64,000 bases of DNA, from positions 52,082 to 116,081 of the forward strand of contig CAJMMT010000009.1 in NCBI GenBank assembly GCA_905214715.1, read 5' to 3'. A model generated the notes under the pieces. That model was not told the origin of the DNA. It was given only the letters and a program-made list of their open reading frames with translations, and did no database searches. This document shows positions 8,891 to 17,638 of this stretch, one piece after another; positions within the stretch are counted from its first letter, which is position 1; every line of letters starts with the position of its first letter. Made by a program: the position numbers and the translations under genes. This DNA comes from an uncultured bacterium (lineage in GTDB: Bacteria > Bacteroidota > Bacteroidia > Bacteroidales > Muribaculaceae).

Positions 8891-9745
8891 GTGAGAAATC
8901 TTCTGAACTTTATAATAAGATACAGCACATGGTTCGTCTTTACGTTCTATGTGCTGCTGTCGTGTATATTGCTGTTCAGCTCTCCGGGCTACCGGCAGTC
9001 TGTGTATCTTACTTCGGCCAATAAAGTATCTACCACTCTCTATTCGGGAGTAGCCGGCGTAACAGGATATTTCGGTCTAAAAGCTATAAACGAGGATTTG
9101 CAGGCCAGCAATGCCCAACTTGAAAATGAGGTTCTGAATCTCAGAAGTCAGATCGCAGAATTGAAAACCCTGGTTGCGGATTCGGTACTCGGCGATGTAA
9201 AGGGTAACCATGGGCGATTCAATTATGTCCTTGCCTCGGTAATAAACAACTCCACACGTCATCCTCGTAATTTTTTTACAATAAACAAAGGCGAGGCGGA
9301 TGGAGTCGGTGCCGGCATGGGTGTCGTGGACCACAACGGTGTTGTAGGCATAGTGAATGTGACAGGCAAGAACACGGCACGCGTGATTTCATTGCTTAAC
9401 GAGACGCAACACTTTTCTGTAAGACTTAAGGATACTCCTTATGTAGGATCTTTAAGTTGGAAAGGTGGCGACCCGACAATCGCTTATGTGGAAGAAATAC
9501 CGCGGCATGTGAAATTCCGTACAGGAGACAGCATTGTCACTTCCGGTTTTTCGACTACTTTCCCGGAAGGCATTCTCGTAGGTAAAGTAATGAACCGGGT
9601 AAAAGGAGGCGATGATAATTTTTATATATTGAAAATTCGGCTTAGCTCCGATTTCAAGACATTGGGCCAGGTAAGAGTGATCAAGGACCATCTTAAACCT
9701 GAACTCGATTCTTTGGCCAGCTATGATGTGATACCCAAGAAGTAA
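8891..9745 (+). CDS. mreC: Rod shape-determining protein MreC
   Basis: MreC (284 residues) is a bitopic scaffold of the elongasome that links MreB to penicillin-binding protein 2. One transmembrane helix (about 10-30) is followed by a short coiled coil (about 66-92) and the periplasmic double beta-barrel domain with VVDHNGVVGIV and EGILVGKV. The start is GTG: an in-frame TAG directly precedes it, and the typical MreC opening MRNLLNFI begins there, so no earlier start is possible. It lies 101 bp after mreB and 10 bp before mreD. Confidence 0.94.
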   Translation: MRNLLNFIIRYSTWFVFTFYVLLSCILLFSSPGYRQSVYLTSANKVSTTLYSGVAGVTGYFGLKAINEDLQASNAQLENEVLNLRSQIAELKTLVADSVLGDVKGNHGRFNYVLASVINNSTRHPRNFFTINKGEADGVGAGMGVVDHNGVVGIVNVTGKNTARVISLLNETQHFSVRLKDTPYVGSLSWKGGDPTIAYVEEIPRHVKFRTGDSIVTSGFSTTFPEGILVGKVMNRVKGGDDNFYILKIRLSSDFKTLGQVRVIKDHLKPELDSLASYDVIPKK

Positions 9746-9755
9746 GTATATTGAT

Positions 9756-10277
9756 ATGTCGAAAAGTCTGTTGCAATACATGCTTCTGTTTTTGGTACTG
9801 ACACTGCTTCAGGTGTTGGTATTCAACAATCTTGTGTTGTTCAATACTGCAGTATGCTTCATATTCATATACCTGATAGTGCGTCTGCCTCTTTCTCTCA
9901 GTACCAATTGGCTTTATACAATAGCTTTCCTTACCGGTTTCATCGTGGATGTGTTTTCCGATACTCCGGGACTTAATTCTCTTGCGTCGGTATTGCTTGC
10001 ATCGGTAAAACGGCCTGTAACCTTCTCTTACATCTCAAAAGATGACAAGACCAAAGGCGAGACGCCATGTATAGCCACTATGGGATGGGGTGCATATTCA
10101 AAGTATCTGCTTACATTGACAGCGATATTCTGTTTCATAAGTTTTTCAATAGAATATTTCAACTTCGCCAATGTGGGTCAGATTCTGATTATGACCGGGG
10201 CAAGTACTCTTTTTACTTTCATGGTACTGATAAGTACCGACTGCATACTTGACTCATATAATGCGAAAAGATTATAG
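9756..10277 (+). CDS. mreD: Rod shape-determining protein MreD
   Basis: This 173-residue integral membrane protein has about five hydrophobic segments (for example LLQYMLLFLVLTLLQVLVFN near the start) and the MreD signature area FLTGFIVDVFSDTPGLNSLAS. MreD is a poorly understood elongasome component. The call rests on length, hydropathy, the D..S..PG..S pattern and its place between mreC and mrdA. Its last 17 bases overlap the start of mrdA, which suggests translational coupling. Confidence 0.92.
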   Translation: MSKSLLQYMLLFLVLTLLQVLVFNNLVLFNTAVCFIFIYLIVRLPLSLSTNWLYTIAFLTGFIVDVFSDTPGLNSLASVLLASVKRPVTFSYISKDDKTKGETPCIATMGWGAYSKYLLTLTAIFCFISFSIEYFNFANVGQILIMTGASTLFTFMVLISTDCILDSYNAKRL

Positions 10278-12099
10278 TCTTGGCAACCGTAAATATGTCA
10301 TAGGGGGATTTCTGTGTGCCATTGTCCTGATATACCTCATAAGATTGTTTACCTTGCAGATAGGTAACGATGTTTATAAGGAAAGCGCGGAAAGCAATGC
10401 CTTTCTGCGTAGAATAATGTATCCCGCACGCGGATTGGTATATGACCGTAACGGCGAACTTGTGGTGCTGAACCGTCCTGCATATGATGTGATGCTCATC
10501 CCGCGCGATATAGGAGCGGCAGGGTTCGACACATTGGCTCTGTGTGAGACACTCGATATCACACGCGATGAACTTCTGGCGCGATTGGACGATATGAAAA
10601 ATCCCCGTAAGAATCCGGGGTATTCCACCTATACACCCCAGAAACTTATCTCTCATCTGTCGCAGGAAGATTACGGGCGGTTGCAAGAGAAGCTCTACCT
10701 GTTTCCGGGATTCTTTATCCAAAAGCGTACGGTAAGGGAGTATGCCACTCCTGCCGGTGCAAATGTACTGGGCAATATACGTGAGGTGTCGAGTAGCGAT
10801 ATAGAACGCGATTCCTATTACCGCGCCGGCGACTATACCGGGGACCTCGGAATAGAGAAAAGCTATGAGACGTTGCTGCGCGGACGTAAAGGAGTGGAGA
10901 TTCTCATGAAAGATGCCCATGGGCGTATCAAGGGGAAATATGAGAATGGTATTCATGATATAGCTCCCGAATCTGGCAAGAACCTTACATTGGGTATAGA
11001 TATCAAGCTTCAGGAATATGGCGAGAAGCTTATGGCCGGCAAGCGTGGCGCAATAGTGGCTATAGAACCGCAGACCGGAGAGGTGCTTTGCCTTGTAACA
11101 TCACCGAACTATGACCCTTCGCTGCTTGTGGGTAAAGACCGCGGACGTAACTATGCCAGTCTTGTGAGAGACCCGCAGAAACCATTGTTCGACCGCGGAC
11201 TGCAAGGTACATATCCGCCAGGTTCTACATTTAAACCTACCCAAGGATTGATATTCCTGCAGGAGGGAACCGTAACAACATCCACAATGTATCCCTGTCA
11301 TAGAGGTTATGTAAACAAATTGCGTGTCGGTTGCCATCCACATGGCTCTCCTATAGCCATCAAACCGGCATTACAGACAAGTTGCAATGCCTATTTCTGC
11401 TGGGGATTCAAGAATTTCATAGACAAACGCGGTACAAAGCCTGCCGGGCAACTTGAAAAATGGAAGAATTATATGGTTGAGATGGGATATGGATATCGTC
11501 TTGGGATTGATCTGCCACATGAAAGCCGTGGATTTATACCTAATCCCGATTTCTACAGTAGTTCGTTTCGTGGAGCTAACTGGAGTGCCAACAGTATAAT
11601 ATCCATTTCGATAGGTCAGGGAGAAATACTCGCCACGCCTTTGCAGATAGCAAATCTATGTGCCACTATAGCCAACCGGGGATGGTATCGCACTCCACAC
11701 GTGGTAAAAGAAGTGGCCGACACGGTCATTGATTCCAAGTATACCGAGAAACATAAACCTAAAATCAGGAAAGAATATTATGATGTCGTGGCCGAAGGTA
11801 TGCGCATGGCCGTTCTCGGCGGTACTTGCCGTGGCGCGAATATTCCGGGAATCGAGGTTTGTGGCAAAACCGGTACTGCCCAGAATCCTCATGGCAAGGA
11901 CCATTCGGCATTTATGGGTTTCGCACCTTATGGCAATCCCAAGATCGCAGTGGCGGTGTACGTGGAAAATGCAGGTTACGGTGCGGCATTCGGTGTGCCG
12001 ATCGGCTCGCTGATGATCGAGAAATATCTTAACGGAGATATATCGGAAGGCCGGAAACATATAGAAGAAAGAATGGTTGCCAGCAAAATTTCTTTCTGA
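10261..12099 (+). CDS. mrdA: Penicillin-binding protein 2 (peptidoglycan transpeptidase of elongation)
   Basis: This class B PBP cross-links peptidoglycan in the periplasm together with the RodA glycosyltransferase. The start at 10261 (MRKDYSLGNRKYVIGG) is preferred to one 12 bp upstream because it matches the family opening. The protein is 612 residues. One N-terminal transmembrane helix is followed by the PBP dimerisation domain and the transpeptidase domain, with active-site Ser322 in STFK, SCN at about 374-376 and KTGTA from Lys536. All three motifs are intact. It overlaps mreD by 17 bp and is 33 bp from rodA. Confidence 0.97.
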   Translation: MRKDYSLGNRKYVIGGFLCAIVLIYLIRLFTLQIGNDVYKESAESNAFLRRIMYPARGLVYDRNGELVVLNRPAYDVMLIPRDIGAAGFDTLALCETLDITRDELLARLDDMKNPRKNPGYSTYTPQKLISHLSQEDYGRLQEKLYLFPGFFIQKRTVREYATPAGANVLGNIREVSSSDIERDSYYRAGDYTGDLGIEKSYETLLRGRKGVEILMKDAHGRIKGKYENGIHDIAPESGKNLTLGIDIKLQEYGEKLMAGKRGAIVAIEPQTGEVLCLVTSPNYDPSLLVGKDRGRNYASLVRDPQKPLFDRGLQGTYPPGSTFKPTQGLIFLQEGTVTTSTMYPCHRGYVNKLRVGCHPHGSPIAIKPALQTSCNAYFCWGFKNFIDKRGTKPAGQLEKWKNYMVEMGYGYRLGIDLPHESRGFIPNPDFYSSSFRGANWSANSIISISIGQGEILATPLQIANLCATIANRGWYRTPHVVKEVADTVIDSKYTEKHKPKIRKEYYDVVAEGMRMAVLGGTCRGANIPGIEVCGKTGTAQNPHGKDHSAFMGFAPYGNPKIAVAVYVENAGYGAAFGVPIGSLMIEKYLNGDISEGRKHIEERMVASKISF

Positions 12100-12132
12100 A
12101 GCAGATGACATACAGCAAAATTAAATAAACTG

Positions 12133-13602
12133 ATGGATTACAGAAACCGCGATAACAGTATATCGGTATTCAAGGCTATTGACTGGATTACCATAGTGCT
12201 TTACCTCCTGCTTGTGGTCGGGGGCGCGGTAAGCATATATGCCGCGAGTTACGACTTTGACGCCACTTCCATGTTCTCACTAAAAGAGTTCTCCGGTAAA
12301 CAGTTTATGTGGATCGGACTGTCTCTATTTATCGGTTGTATGCTTTTGCTGATAGATTATCGCATGTATGAAGCGTATGCCTACCCTATTTACGGCGTTG
12401 TGGTGCTTGTCCTTATCGCTACGATCTTTCTTGCGCCCAATATCAAGGGGTCCCGTTCCTGGCTTGTATTCGGCCCGGTGTCTCTCCAACCGGCGGAATT
12501 CGGCAAGTTTGCAACGGCTCTTGCGCTCGCGAAACTTTTCGACTCATACAATTTCGTTCTGAATGCGAAGATAAGCAATTATTTCAGGGCTCTTATAATT
12601 ATATTTATACCTATTTGCCTTATATTGTTGCAGCATGAAACCGGAAGTGCATTGGTATATATATCGCTCGTATTCGTGCTGTATCGTGAGGGAATGAGTG
12701 GTCTTGTACTGTTCGGCATCCTTTGTGCCATAGCCTTCTTTGTGGTTGCCGTCAAGTTTTCAACTCCGTTGCTGTTGGGAATACCGGCAGGAGAATTTAC
12801 CGTTTTCATATTGATTATGGTGGTTCTCGTAGCTCTCCTTGCCTTTTTCTGCAAGGATGCCTACGTTGCCCGTAACGTGCTTGTAGGCTTTTTGGCAAGC
12901 GGTGCCATTGTTGGCATTCTCGCCGCTTTCGGAGTTATAGTGCCGGGATTGGTATATTTTCTGGTCGCAATAATCGGTGCGCTTGTGTATGTAGGAATGT
13001 ATATGTTCAAGCGACATATCCAGCGGTATCTGATTACAATTGCATTTACATTGGTTTCTGTTGGTTTCTTGTTTTCCGTAAACTATGTTTTCGGTAATGT
13101 TCTGGAACCTCATCAGCAAATGCGTATAAAGGTGGCACTCGGAATAGAGGAAGACCTGAGAGGTGCCGGTTATAACGTGAATCAGTCAAAGATAGCCATA
13201 GGCTCCGGTGGTTTGGTCGGCAAAGGATTCCTTAACGGCACCCAGACAAAGTTAAAGTATGTGCCTGAACAGCATACAGACTTCATATTCTGCACTATTG
13301 GTGAAGAAGAGGGTTTTGTAGGGTCTGCGGCAGTTCTGTTGCTTTTCCTTGCCTTCATATTGAGGCTTATACACATCGCCGAACGCCAACGCACGCCATT
13401 CGCACGTGTGTATGCATACAGCGTCGTGTCATATCTGATATTCCATTTGATGATCAATATAGGAATGGTCATAGGGTTATGCCCTGTAATCGGAATACCG
13501 CTTCCGTTTTTCAGTTACGGCGGATCGTCTCTATGGGGTTTTACAATATTGTTATTCATACTTCTGCGGCTTGACGCCGCCCGGATAGAACGTCGCGATT
13601 GA
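12133..13602 (+). CDS. rodA: Rod shape-determining protein RodA (SEDS glycosyltransferase)
   Basis: RodA polymerises lipid II into glycan strands in the elongasome. The protein is 489 residues with about ten transmembrane helices. SEDS signatures seen include GSRSWLVFGPVSLQPAEFGKFA, HETGSALVY, YVPEQHTDFIFCTIGEEEGFVG and the C-terminal GIPLPFFSYGGSSL. It is somewhat longer than the E. coli protein (about 370 residues). The extra length lies in the middle (about residues 185-325), where additional hydrophobic segments are seen. It is the last gene of the operon. Confidence 0.96.
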   Translation: MDYRNRDNSISVFKAIDWITIVLYLLLVVGGAVSIYAASYDFDATSMFSLKEFSGKQFMWIGLSLFIGCMLLLIDYRMYEAYAYPIYGVVVLVLIATIFLAPNIKGSRSWLVFGPVSLQPAEFGKFATALALAKLFDSYNFVLNAKISNYFRALIIIFIPICLILLQHETGSALVYISLVFVLYREGMSGLVLFGILCAIAFFVVAVKFSTPLLLGIPAGEFTVFILIMVVLVALLAFFCKDAYVARNVLVGFLASGAIVGILAAFGVIVPGLVYFLVAIIGALVYVGMYMFKRHIQRYLITIAFTLVSVGFLFSVNYVFGNVLEPHQQMRIKVALGIEEDLRGAGYNVNQSKIAIGSGGLVGKGFLNGTQTKLKYVPEQHTDFIFCTIGEEEGFVGSAAVLLLFLAFILRLIHIAERQRTPFARVYAYSVVSYLIFHLMINIGMVIGLCPVIGIPLPFFSYGGSSLWGFTILLFILLRLDAARIERRD

Positions 13603-13620
13603 AAAAATTCGCATAAAGAC

Positions 13621-13667
13621 AAAAGATATCGCCAATCGATACAAACAATCGATTGGCGATATCTTTT
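13621..13667. terminator. Bidirectional terminator between rodA and the nitrilase gene
   Basis: This is a perfect 20-bp stem (13621-13640 with 13648-13667) and a 7-nt loop, beginning AAAAGATATCGCC. A T-run follows on plus and the matching A-run gives T on minus. It lies between the convergent ends of rodA and the nitrilase gene and probably serves both. Confidence 0.92.
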
Positions 13668-13685
13668 TAATTTCGGAGGATTATC

Positions 13686-14501
13686 CTATAAGTTCTCTAT
13701 GGTGAAACTGTCCGCATCTTTCCATGCCGGGAATTTGGCGCGGAAACTTTCAAGCTTCTCAAGCGAGAGCGAGGCGTATATCAGAGGCGATTCCGCATTG
13801 TCGCTATCCTGATTTTCGGAGAATGAGGCCATGGTTTTACCTTTGAAGTCTATTACCATGGAAGAGCCGTCATATTCGAATCCACCCAGATCTTTACCCA
13901 GGCAATCCACTCCACAGACATAAGATTCATTTTCAATAGCACGGGCTACCAACAATTTGTTCCAGGCGTCGACCCTTACTTTAGGCCAGTTGGCCACGCC
14001 AATGAGCAGGTCGTATTGATTGTCTACATTACGGCACCATACGGGGAAACGGATATCGTAACATACAATCATGGCTATGTTCCACCCACGGAATCTCACT
14101 TTCAGACGCTCGTATCCCCGGGAAAATGAATTGTGTTCTCCGGCCATCGTAAAAAGATGTCTCTTGTCGGCGAATGTCTCTTCGTCGCCCGGTTCTATGA
14201 AGAATGCCCTGTTGCATAGAGATCCTCCGACATCGGCGATGAAACTACCGGCTATGGCCATATTGTATCGTGTGGCAAGTCTCTTCAGTTCGGCTATTGT
14301 CTCTCCGCTGCTGCGCTCGGCCATAGGACGTATGTGCTCCTTGTCGCCGGCCGGAAAGCCGGTAGAGAATGTCTCGGGCAATATCAGCAGATCGGTATCA
14401 GGATGTATTCTCGAAGCAATTGTCCCAAGAGTTTTAAGGTTTGCCTCCTTGTCTTCCCATTTTATCCGCATGGGACATAGGCATACGTTAAGGTTGTTCA
14501 T
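13686..14501 (-). CDS. Carbon-nitrogen hydrolase (nitrilase superfamily, omega-amidase-like)
   Basis: The protein is 271 residues with the nitrilase catalytic triad: Glu43 in LPETF, Lys113 in ADKRHLF and Cys147 in VCYDIRFP. The LPETFSTGF and CYDIRFP contexts are closest to the Nit2/YafV-type omega-amidases, which hydrolyse alpha-keto amides such as alpha-ketoglutaramate. The exact substrate is inference. It is cytosolic, with no signal peptide. Its start overlaps the end of the upstream acyltransferase gene by 14 bp, so the two are probably co-translated. Confidence 0.88.
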   Translation of the reverse strand: MNNLNVCLCPMRIKWEDKEANLKTLGTIASRIHPDTDLLILPETFSTGFPAGDKEHIRPMAERSSGETIAELKRLATRYNMAIAGSFIADVGGSLCNRAFFIEPGDEETFADKRHLFTMAGEHNSFSRGYERLKVRFRGWNIAMIVCYDIRFPVWCRNVDNQYDLLIGVANWPKVRVDAWNKLLVARAIENESYVCGVDCLGKDLGGFEYDGSSMVIDFKGKTMASFSENQDSDNAESPLIYASLSLEKLESFRAKFPAWKDADSFTIENL

Positions 14502-15060
14502 CGGTCAGGAATTTGTCGGGATATTTGGCCCAGTCTTTTTTGTCGGCATAAAAGTTTTTCACTCTACGTAAATCCTCGTCAATGTCCGGACCCGGGAAAA
14601 TAAATGAATCAAAAACTATTGTCTTGGTCCTGTAGTCAAGTCCCGCAAGCAGTACCGGCACACCGGCGCCTTTGGCGATGGTCAGGAATCCGGTTTTCCA
14701 TTTTGCGTTGGCAGACCGCGTTCCTTCAGGAGTGACAGCGAGGTTAAGGTAGGCCGAATGCTTGAATTTCTCAATGATGCTTGCGGTAAGCGAGTGCCTT
14801 TTGTCCCTCGCGTCCGTAGGTCTGCGATTTACAGGTATGCCGCCAAGAGCATTCAATAAATACTTCAGAGGGAAGAAAAACCAGAATTTCTTCATTAAGA
14901 AATTGGCTTTTCTTCCCATAGCTTTATATGCGGTAAGTCCTAAAAGGAAATCGAGATTGGAGGTATGAGGAGCCACACATATCACACATTTGTCTGGCAG
15001 ACAGACTTTGCAGTCAATCTTCCATCCCGTAAGACGAAACAGTGTGTTCCAGATACCCAT
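14488..15060 (-). CDS. Lysophospholipid acyltransferase family protein
   Basis: This 190-residue protein has the two LPLAT signatures: HTSNLD at 32-37 (HX4D, catalytic) and PEGTRS at 111-116 (substrate phosphate binding). It is shorter than PlsC proteins and lacks an obvious N-terminal transmembrane helix, but hydrophobic patches could bind the membrane. It probably moves an acyl chain onto a glycerolipid or related acceptor; which one cannot be read from sequence. A second LPLAT gene lies at 16829-17620. It overlaps the nitrilase gene downstream and follows a small unknown gene by 14 bp. Confidence 0.85.
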   Translation of the reverse strand: MGIWNTLFRLTGWKIDCKVCLPDKCVICVAPHTSNLDFLLGLTAYKAMGRKANFLMKKFWFFFPLKYLLNALGGIPVNRRPTDARDKRHSLTASIIEKFKHSAYLNLAVTPEGTRSANAKWKTGFLTIAKGAGVPVLLAGLDYRTKTIVFDSFIFPGPDIDEDLRRVKNFYADKKDWAKYPDKFLTDEQP

Positions 15061-15074
15061 TGGTTTTCGGAGCC

Positions 15075-15434
15075 TTATTTAGCAATTTCTTTGTTTGCCT
15101 CTTTCTCGGAGGCCGGAAGTGCGGCGTTGAAGATTTTAAGTCCTTCGTTCACCTGATCGGTGAAGTCTTTCTCTATCTTGTTGAAAAGAGAGCGGAAGAA
15201 TTCTTTCTTAGCTTTGCTGTATTCGGCTACATCGGCAAAACCTTTGCGGCCGCGGTCAAAGAAAACATTGGCGTTGTTTTTTGTATTGTATACCGCCCCG
15301 AGAATTATTGTGTATGCTTTCTGAAGGCCATCTTTATCGGCGCCTTCTACATTTTCATATGCAATAGCGATTTCGCTGATAATCGAGGCTCCGAGAGCGT
15401 CGACATATTTTTTAAATTCTCTTTTGTTTGCCAT
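15075..15434 (-). CDS. Small conserved-type protein of unknown function
   Basis: This 119-residue protein (MANKREFKKYVDALGASIISEIAIAYENVEG...) is predicted mostly helical and soluble, with no signal peptide and no catalytic motif I recognise. It has many charged residues, with Lys/Glu alternation near the C-terminus. It is the first gene of a minus-strand set with the acyltransferase and nitrilase genes, 14 bp before the acyltransferase start, so co-transcription is likely. I cannot assign a function. The clean frame and tight spacing support it as a real gene. Confidence 0.7.
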   Translation of the reverse strand: MANKREFKKYVDALGASIISEIAIAYENVEGADKDGLQKAYTIILGAVYNTKNNANVFFDRGRKGFADVAEYSKAKKEFFRSLFNKIEKDFTDQVNEGLKIFNAALPASEKEANKEIAK

Positions 15435-15484
15435 AATCCAATAATAATAAGAATATGTTGAAAAGTATATATCCCACCCCTATA

Positions 15485-15538
15485 AACTATAACAACACCC
15501 GGCTAAGATTGTTCCGCAGGGTGTTGTTATAGTTTTTT
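15485..15538. terminator. Hairpin terminator downstream of the DUF3108 gene
   Basis: The 16-nt arms AACTATAACAACACCC (15485-15500) and their complement (15519-15534) are perfect, with an 18-nt loop. Six T residues follow on plus. The stem lies at the 3' end of the minus-strand DUF3108 gene and the T-run abuts its stop codon. The T-tract on the minus side is weak. Confidence 0.7.
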
Positions 15539-16313
15539 ATATCAGATAGCATCTTACACTGCCTATAGGGAGTTTGCCTATGATTACCAAAGGTATTCTT
15601 TCGGAATCATATGAGAGCCATGCGTCTATGTCATCGCTTGATTTTTTGCCGTTGTCAGAGGTGAAGTTGAATCTGATGTGATACGCCTTGCGTTTGGTCC
15701 CGTTTTTCATTTTCGCATCTTCTATTCCAAGACTGCGTATTTTCACCGTTTCCCGTTTGCTACCGGAAAAAAGGATAGTTTTCACAACCTTTCCTTTGTC
15801 AAGAGCGGAATAATCTATTGTGCGCAGATAATAGAACACCGACAGCATATCGTATGCCGCGTTTGAGGCCGTCATTGACGCGTTGGAGGTTTTGATCTTC
15901 CCATCTTTTTCGCGTCTTTTTTCAACTGTACCCTTTACCACACTCCCTGAATATGAAAAACGGATATCATCTTTGGAGAATTTTCCGCCTTCATGAGCGA
16001 TTCTGATATAGCGTTGTGGACGAAATCCATCTTTCGCAACTTGCGAATAAAGGGTGTCGCGAACCTGGTATATCTTGTCGGCCCATGGTTTTGTGCGCCC
16101 GGTAAGTATAAGTTCATAGTTATTGCCTTTGTTTTTTAACGACAGATTGGCCGTGCCCGCATCTTTATGAATGAGTCCCCACTTATATGTAATTACATAG
16201 TTGAGGCTTTCATCTGAAAAAGATTTTTTCGCACCCGTCGTGGCAGCCGAAGCGAAAGCAAACGATATGATGGAGAGAAGCAGTAAAACCGAAATAGATA
16301 GCGTTCTTTTCAT
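15537..16313 (-). CDS. DUF3108 domain-containing exported protein
   Basis: This 258-residue protein has an N-terminal signal peptide (MKRTLSISVLLLLSIISFAFASA). The mature part has the DUF3108 pattern: YVITYKWGLIHKDAGTANLSL near the start, conserved AAYDMLSVFYYLRTIDYSALDKG in the middle, and a beta-rich C-terminus ending SYDSERIPLVIIGKLPIGSVRCYLI. It is probably periplasmic or outer-membrane associated. The family has no firm biochemical role that I can state. It stands alone between two hairpins. Confidence 0.82.
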   Translation of the reverse strand: MKRTLSISVLLLLSIISFAFASAATTGAKKSFSDESLNYVITYKWGLIHKDAGTANLSLKNKGNNYELILTGRTKPWADKIYQVRDTLYSQVAKDGFRPQRYIRIAHEGGKFSKDDIRFSYSGSVVKGTVEKRREKDGKIKTSNASMTASNAAYDMLSVFYYLRTIDYSALDKGKVVKTILFSGSKRETVKIRSLGIEDAKMKNGTKRKAYHIRFNFTSDNGKKSSDDIDAWLSYDSERIPLVIIGKLPIGSVRCYLI

Positions 16314-16327
16314 AGTGCTTTCAAATT

Positions 16328-16359
16328 AGAGAGTCCGGTTAATTCCGGACTCTCTTTTG
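16328..16359. terminator. Hairpin between trxA and the DUF3108 gene
   Basis: The 11-bp stem AGAGAGTCCGG / CCGGACTCTCT has a 6-nt loop and TTTT on the plus side. It lies 39 bp past the trxA stop (minus strand) and just before the DUF3108 start, so it may end trxA transcription. The T-tract on minus is weak. Confidence 0.6.
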
Positions 16360-16397
16360 ACAGCTTTAACAGCTATAAGTTTAACTGTGGACCTATT

Positions 16398-16694
16398 CTA
16401 AAGGTAAGCTTCGAGCATACGCTGAAGATCTGCCGCACTATGTACTCCAGAACCTCTCCATTCAAGTTTGTTGTTCTTGAATATCATAAGTGTCGGAACC
16501 GACTGTATGGAGTATTTGGCCGACAGTTCTTCGTTCTTGTCCACATCTATTTTTATTATCCTCACTCTATCTCCCATCTTTTCATGCAGTTCATCAAGTA
16601 TGGGATGCATCATTTTGCAAGGTCCACACCAAGTGGCGAAAAAGTCGACTAACACGGGAGTCGGAGACTGGATGATTTCTTCAAATTTTTCCAT
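16398..16694 (-). CDS. trxA: Thioredoxin
   Basis: This 98-residue single-domain thioredoxin has active site WCGPC (Cys23 and Cys26), the DFFATWCGPCK context, the conserved cis-Pro segment SVPTLMIFKNN and no signal peptide. It is therefore a cytosolic disulfide reductase that works with thioredoxin reductase. It is slightly shorter than E. coli TrxA (108). It is monocistronic. The promoter is probably in the 134-bp gap shared with the divergent plsC-like gene, but I cannot name a clear box. Confidence 0.95.
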   Translation of the reverse strand: MEKFEEIIQSPTPVLVDFFATWCGPCKMMHPILDELHEKMGDRVRIIKIDVDKNEELSAKYSIQSVPTLMIFKNNKLEWRGSGVHSAADLQRMLEAYL

Positions 16695-16828
16695 AATACA
16701 ATTACATTTAAAAATGTCTTCTTTCTAAGAAACAGATATTGGTCCGGTCAGGTTCAATTAGAGCCTTTACGAGTGGATATTCCATTTTTTATTCTTAATT
16801 TTACACAATAAATAACTATCAGGACACT

Positions 16829-17620
16829 ATGTATTCAGTTGGCAGAATACTCTATATCTTTTATCAATGGGTCATAGCCGGCCCTATATTCATCGTGGTT
16901 ACGTTTTTCACGGCACTCATAACCATAATCGGCACGACAATATTCGGAACGCACGGGTGGGGATATTATCCGGCCCATTTGTGGAGTCGTTTCGTATGTT
17001 GCCTATGGATGATACGCGTAAAGGTCGTAGGACGTGAGAATATAGATAAGCACACATCCTATGTGTTTGTTGCCAATCATCAAGGAGCGTTTGATATATG
17101 GGCCATTTACGGTTATCTGAACCATAATTTCAAATGGCTCATGAAAGCAGGTCTTGAAAAGATATTCATGGTTGGACCGGCATGCCGCAAGTCTGGCCAC
17201 GTGTTTGTGGACGACAGCAGTCTTACATCTATCCGAAGCACAATCGCCGATTCCGAATCTAAATTGAAGGGGGGCATGTCTCTTGTCATTTTCCCGGAAG
17301 GAAGCCGTAGTTGGGATGGTAAGATGATTCCATTTAAGCGTGGTGCTTTCATGCTTGCGGCGGAGTTTAAACTTCCGGTGGTCCCGATTACTATAGACGG
17401 CTCTTTCAAGGCGATGCCGCGATATACCTATGCATGTCATCCCGGTACAATAGTCCTGACAATACATAAGCCCATATATCCCGGAGAGCGTGGATTCAAC
17501 ACACGCCAGCTTATGGCGCAATGCCGCGAGACAATCCAGTCTTCCCTCCCGGAAGAGTATCGTGGCGATTCGGAAGGCCGAGGGGAAAGGGAGTTGACTT
17601 TCAAAGAAAAGCTGAACTGA
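16829..17620 (+). CDS. plsC: 1-acyl-sn-glycerol-3-phosphate acyltransferase (PlsC family)
   Basis: This 263-residue protein has two N-terminal hydrophobic segments (about 8-38), then the PlsC signatures HQGAFD (84-89, HX4D) and PEGSRS (156-161), plus KRGAFMLAAEFKLPVVPITI. The probable reaction is acylation of lysophosphatidate to phosphatidate at the inner membrane. The gene is only 18 bp before thiD, so the thiamine genes that follow may be read from its promoter. The symbol is by family. The second LPLAT at 14488-15060 means the division of labour is not certain. Confidence 0.88.
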   Translation: MYSVGRILYIFYQWVIAGPIFIVVTFFTALITIIGTTIFGTHGWGYYPAHLWSRFVCCLWMIRVKVVGRENIDKHTSYVFVANHQGAFDIWAIYGYLNHNFKWLMKAGLEKIFMVGPACRKSGHVFVDDSSLTSIRSTIADSESKLKGGMSLVIFPEGSRSWDGKMIPFKRGAFMLAAEFKLPVVPITIDGSFKAMPRYTYACHPGTIVLTIHKPIYPGERGFNTRQLMAQCRETIQSSLPEEYRGDSEGRGERELTFKEKLN

Positions 17621-17638
17621 GGTTTTATAAAGTCTTCC

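Noticed and set aside
13150..13180. CTGAGAGGTGCC string resembling part of a TPP riboswitch
   Set aside because: It lies within rodA codons that encode conserved protein sequence and lacks the other riboswitch cores.
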